Source of the DNA: Saururus chinensis
Lineage: Eukaryota > Streptophyta > Magnoliopsida > Piperales > Saururaceae
Direction: 5' to 3'
Length of the DNA: 64,000 nt
Assembly: GCA_035235625.1 (NCBI GenBank)
Contig: CP141142.1
Coordinates: forward strand, 44,247,644 to 44,311,643
Shown: piece after piece, positions 61,690 to 64,000 of the stretch
Position numbering within the stretch: the stretch's first letter is position 1
How the letters are laid out: each line of letters opens with the position of its first letter
Position numbers and translations under genes: made by a program
The notes under the pieces: model-generated
Seen by the model: the letters and a program-made list of their open reading frames with translations, nothing else
Database searches by the model: none
Told to the model about the DNA's origin: nothing

Positions 61690-62478
61690 GTCATATACAA
61701 ATGCCAAAGCCCTAAAATAATAAAACTTAATCTTCTACCTTCTCCCCTACGAGGCAAAAGTTATTCATCAATCTTTTGCATTACTGAAATTTCTGGGCTA
61801 CCCCCTCTTGGAGCATCTGCTACTCTTTCTTTAAGTTGTTCGATGGTGGGCTAGTCAGTGCCGAGGACGACGATAAAACAATCTCAATCTCCACGCTTCC
61901 CTGCTTCCCTGTTTAGATTCCATTTGTTTAATACACTTTCTGACACACTCGAAAATCGAATGTGGTCCCTGGGCAAGATATCCAATCTTTCCTCGCCAAA
62001 GTTCTTTTATTTTTGAGAGGGAGAGAGGGAATCTCACAAAAGAATTACTCCTAGTCAATGGCTTATGACTGACTTCTGCTAAAAGAAATCACGGGTAGAT
62101 GCTGCTTCTAGCCACCACAATTCACCTTTACAAGCTACGAGGGATCTATATGTCGTGCCCAACACCTTTTTCTGGCGTCTTATTTGTTAATAAATACAGG
62201 TACAGGAGATAGGAATGGCTTTCAATGCATATGGAAATCCAAGTGAAGGGCAATCCTACCCAATATAAACTAAACTCACACAACGTATATTGAATATGAA
62301 TTGCATAAATGCAAATATAAGGAACTGCTGAAAAACACGAGGTTCTATTTAAGGAACATAAACGCAAACACAAGGAGCCATAAGAACACGCAAGTTTCTC
62401 CATTTCTTGCATACAACCTACATAATGTTTGAACATTTACTACTCTTTCAATCAAAATACTCTCAGATAACCATAGGC
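61690..62478. other. Intergenic; 3' side of RPL10
   Basis: No recognised gene. The right part must contain the RPL10 3' UTR on the minus strand. Confidence 0.45.
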
Positions 62479-64000
62479 CTAAGCAGTTGCATGTAAAAAC
62501 GCTCTTCCAGGCTGACGTTTTTCAAGAGGTCCATGACATCCAAGGAGCTGCAAGAAAATTTTAATATGATCATTACAATTGACAACTATTTTCCACGTAA
62601 GAAATAAAACACATAAGATTGTGGAATTCAAAAATTAAACCTTGGCATTGACACCATCTGGAAGAATTCGGTTCTCTTCCTTCCACCTCAGATAGTCTGT
62701 GCGGCTAAACTTGGTAAAGCCCCTGGACAGATGGCATCAGATATAAGCAAAGCAATACTTAGTTCAAATATGAGAGGAAAACCCAAAGACAATGAAAAAA
62801 CCATTAGTAAAGTTCACCATTCGTTGTAACATCCACATAACTTCAACACATTAAACAGTCCAAAAGTTGAACACCAAAAATAGCATTCTCATTGTCCCAC
62901 AAGATTATGTTATGGCCCCTTGGGATTATATGAATTAGTAATAAGATACTTTGTGAGGACTTATTTGTAACTTATGTTTAATTCTATTTAATGGGCTTTA
63001 GGGTTAGTTAGTTTAGGCCAATTTATCATTCTCTTTAATGTAGGAGATTAGCCCTACTCTGATCAGTCAATGAATGGAATAGAATTGAGTACAGCTCAAT
63101 GGCTTCGGCCTTACATCTGATTAACTTTCTCCTCATCGATCCAGCCAAATCTATCAGTCATAATTTTGCCTCTTTTATCTAAGTTCTCTTGTCTACCCTA
63201 ATTCCTTCCCCTCTTCGTCTAGCCTTTCCCAATGTCTCTCCTCATCTCTCTAATTTCTTCCCATATTCACTCCAAATATCCCTTATAGATCTAAGATCGG
63301 GCTATGACTTTTCTTAATTGGATACATAAATACAAAATTAAACCCGATGAACTGTGTAAAACTAAGTTTTATTTTCCAAGTTGGCTTCCTAAATCATTAT
63401 ATGCATCATATTAATTTAGTCCATGAAATATTACACAAAAAGTACATAGAAAATCACGTCAGCAATTATGACTTCTTCCTCGACTTCATAACTCTCCATC
63501 CCCTTTTAAATCAATTCAACTATCATATATTTTGATCAAAAAACCAGCACCTAAATATGATGATTAGAAAATCTCTTGAAAGAAATCAACACCTCTAAAA
63601 TTCAGGTATGCACATGCATCCAATAAAGCACCTAATGTTCCTACAAGTAATGCCTGTTTGAACAAAATGAGTATGACATACCATTTTCGGCTGACAATTA
63701 TCTTTTGCCGGCCAGGGAACTTAAACTTAGCACGGCGAAGGGCCTCCTGGGCGTTGTTACTGTTGTTATCCTTGCAGCGAACAGAAAGCAGAACCTGACC
63801 AATACTAACCCGAGCACAGGTTCCCTGAGGCTTCCCAAATGCACCTCTCATACCCGTCTGAAGCCTATCAGCCCCAGCACAGGAAAGCATCTTGTTGATA
63901 CGAAGAACATGGAAGGGATGAACCCTAACCCTCAGGTGGAAGGCATCCTTCCCAGCAAACTTTGTCATGTACTTGTTGCAGGCAATTCGTGCAGCCTCAA
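62479..64000 (-). CDS. RPL10: Large-subunit ribosomal protein L10 (uL16), 5' part outside the window
   Basis: Three coding exons on the minus strand: 64000-63682 (cut by the window edge), 62722-62641 and 62547-62479. Translation runs [92 protein letters not shown] and ends GRAFLHATA. These are the nearly invariant sequences of eukaryotic L10, which sits near the peptidyl transferase centre and completes 60S maturation in the cytoplasm. About 156 C-terminal residues of roughly 220 are present, with phases consistent at both introns. The intron at 62723-63681 has no recognisable insert. Confidence 0.96.

Noticed and set aside
62723..63681. Possible copia solo LTR in the RPL10 intron starting tgttatggcccc near 62908
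   Set aside because: The start looks LTR-like and is preceded by gatta, but no CA end followed by gatta could be located.

Overview
The window is nuclear DNA of a flowering plant. The genes carry many GT-AG introns, intergenic DNA is AT-rich and full of LTR retrotransposon remnants and MITEs, and the recognisable proteins are plant types (NPH3/RPT2-like BTB protein, fused riboflavin kinase/FMN hydrolase, ENT3-like nucleoside transporter, ribosomal protein L10). The species cannot be named from the sequence alone.

Layout. 1-342 is the end of a GC-rich hAT-like MITE. 1973-25889 is a tandem segmental triplication around an equilibrative nucleoside transporter (ENT) gene. Unit A (1973-9180) holds a complete 9-exon gene. 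Unit B (9181-16746) starts inside exon 7, keeps only exons 8-9, and its intron 7 is split by a 4.56-kb solo LTR with a perfect 5-bp target duplication. Unit C (16747-25889) holds all nine exons but has a 1-base deletion in exon 6. It also carries a small gag-only LTR element (TR-GAG type) about 740 bp upstream of its start codon. Only copy A therefore appears able to encode a normal transporter.

27249-29916 (minus strand) is a complete 10-exon gene for the bifunctional FMN hydrolase/riboflavin kinase (381 aa), probably with a 5' UTR intron. 31-51 kb is a nest of mobile elements. It holds two closely related solo LTRs in opposite orientation (33486-36849 and 46710-50382), one inserted in a MITE and the other in an older LTR. 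Between them lie a minus-strand LTR containing another LTR that itself contains a hAT MITE with 8-bp target duplications, and an internally deleted Ty3/gypsy element with a decayed gag and an initiator-Met-type primer binding site. No intact autonomous retrotransposon was found.

51820-55819 is a complete 4-exon NPH3/RPT2-like (NRL) gene (614 aa) whose C-terminus resembles the phototropin-regulated 14-3-3 site of NPH3. 60.3-61.7 kb contains an array of self-complementary 25-bp modules followed by a short ORF resembling the N-terminus of MULE transposases. The right edge holds the last three coding exons of RPL10 (minus strand), cut by the window end.

The four gene families are unrelated in pathway (nucleoside transport, flavin metabolism, light/auxin signalling, translation), as is normal for a plant chromosome. 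I did not find a clearly new multi-gene system. The most unusual material is structural: the ENT triplication and its decay, the inverted solo-LTR pair with a shared GATC-rich palindromic cassette and minisatellite length difference, the TR-GAG element, and the palindromic array at 60.3 kb.
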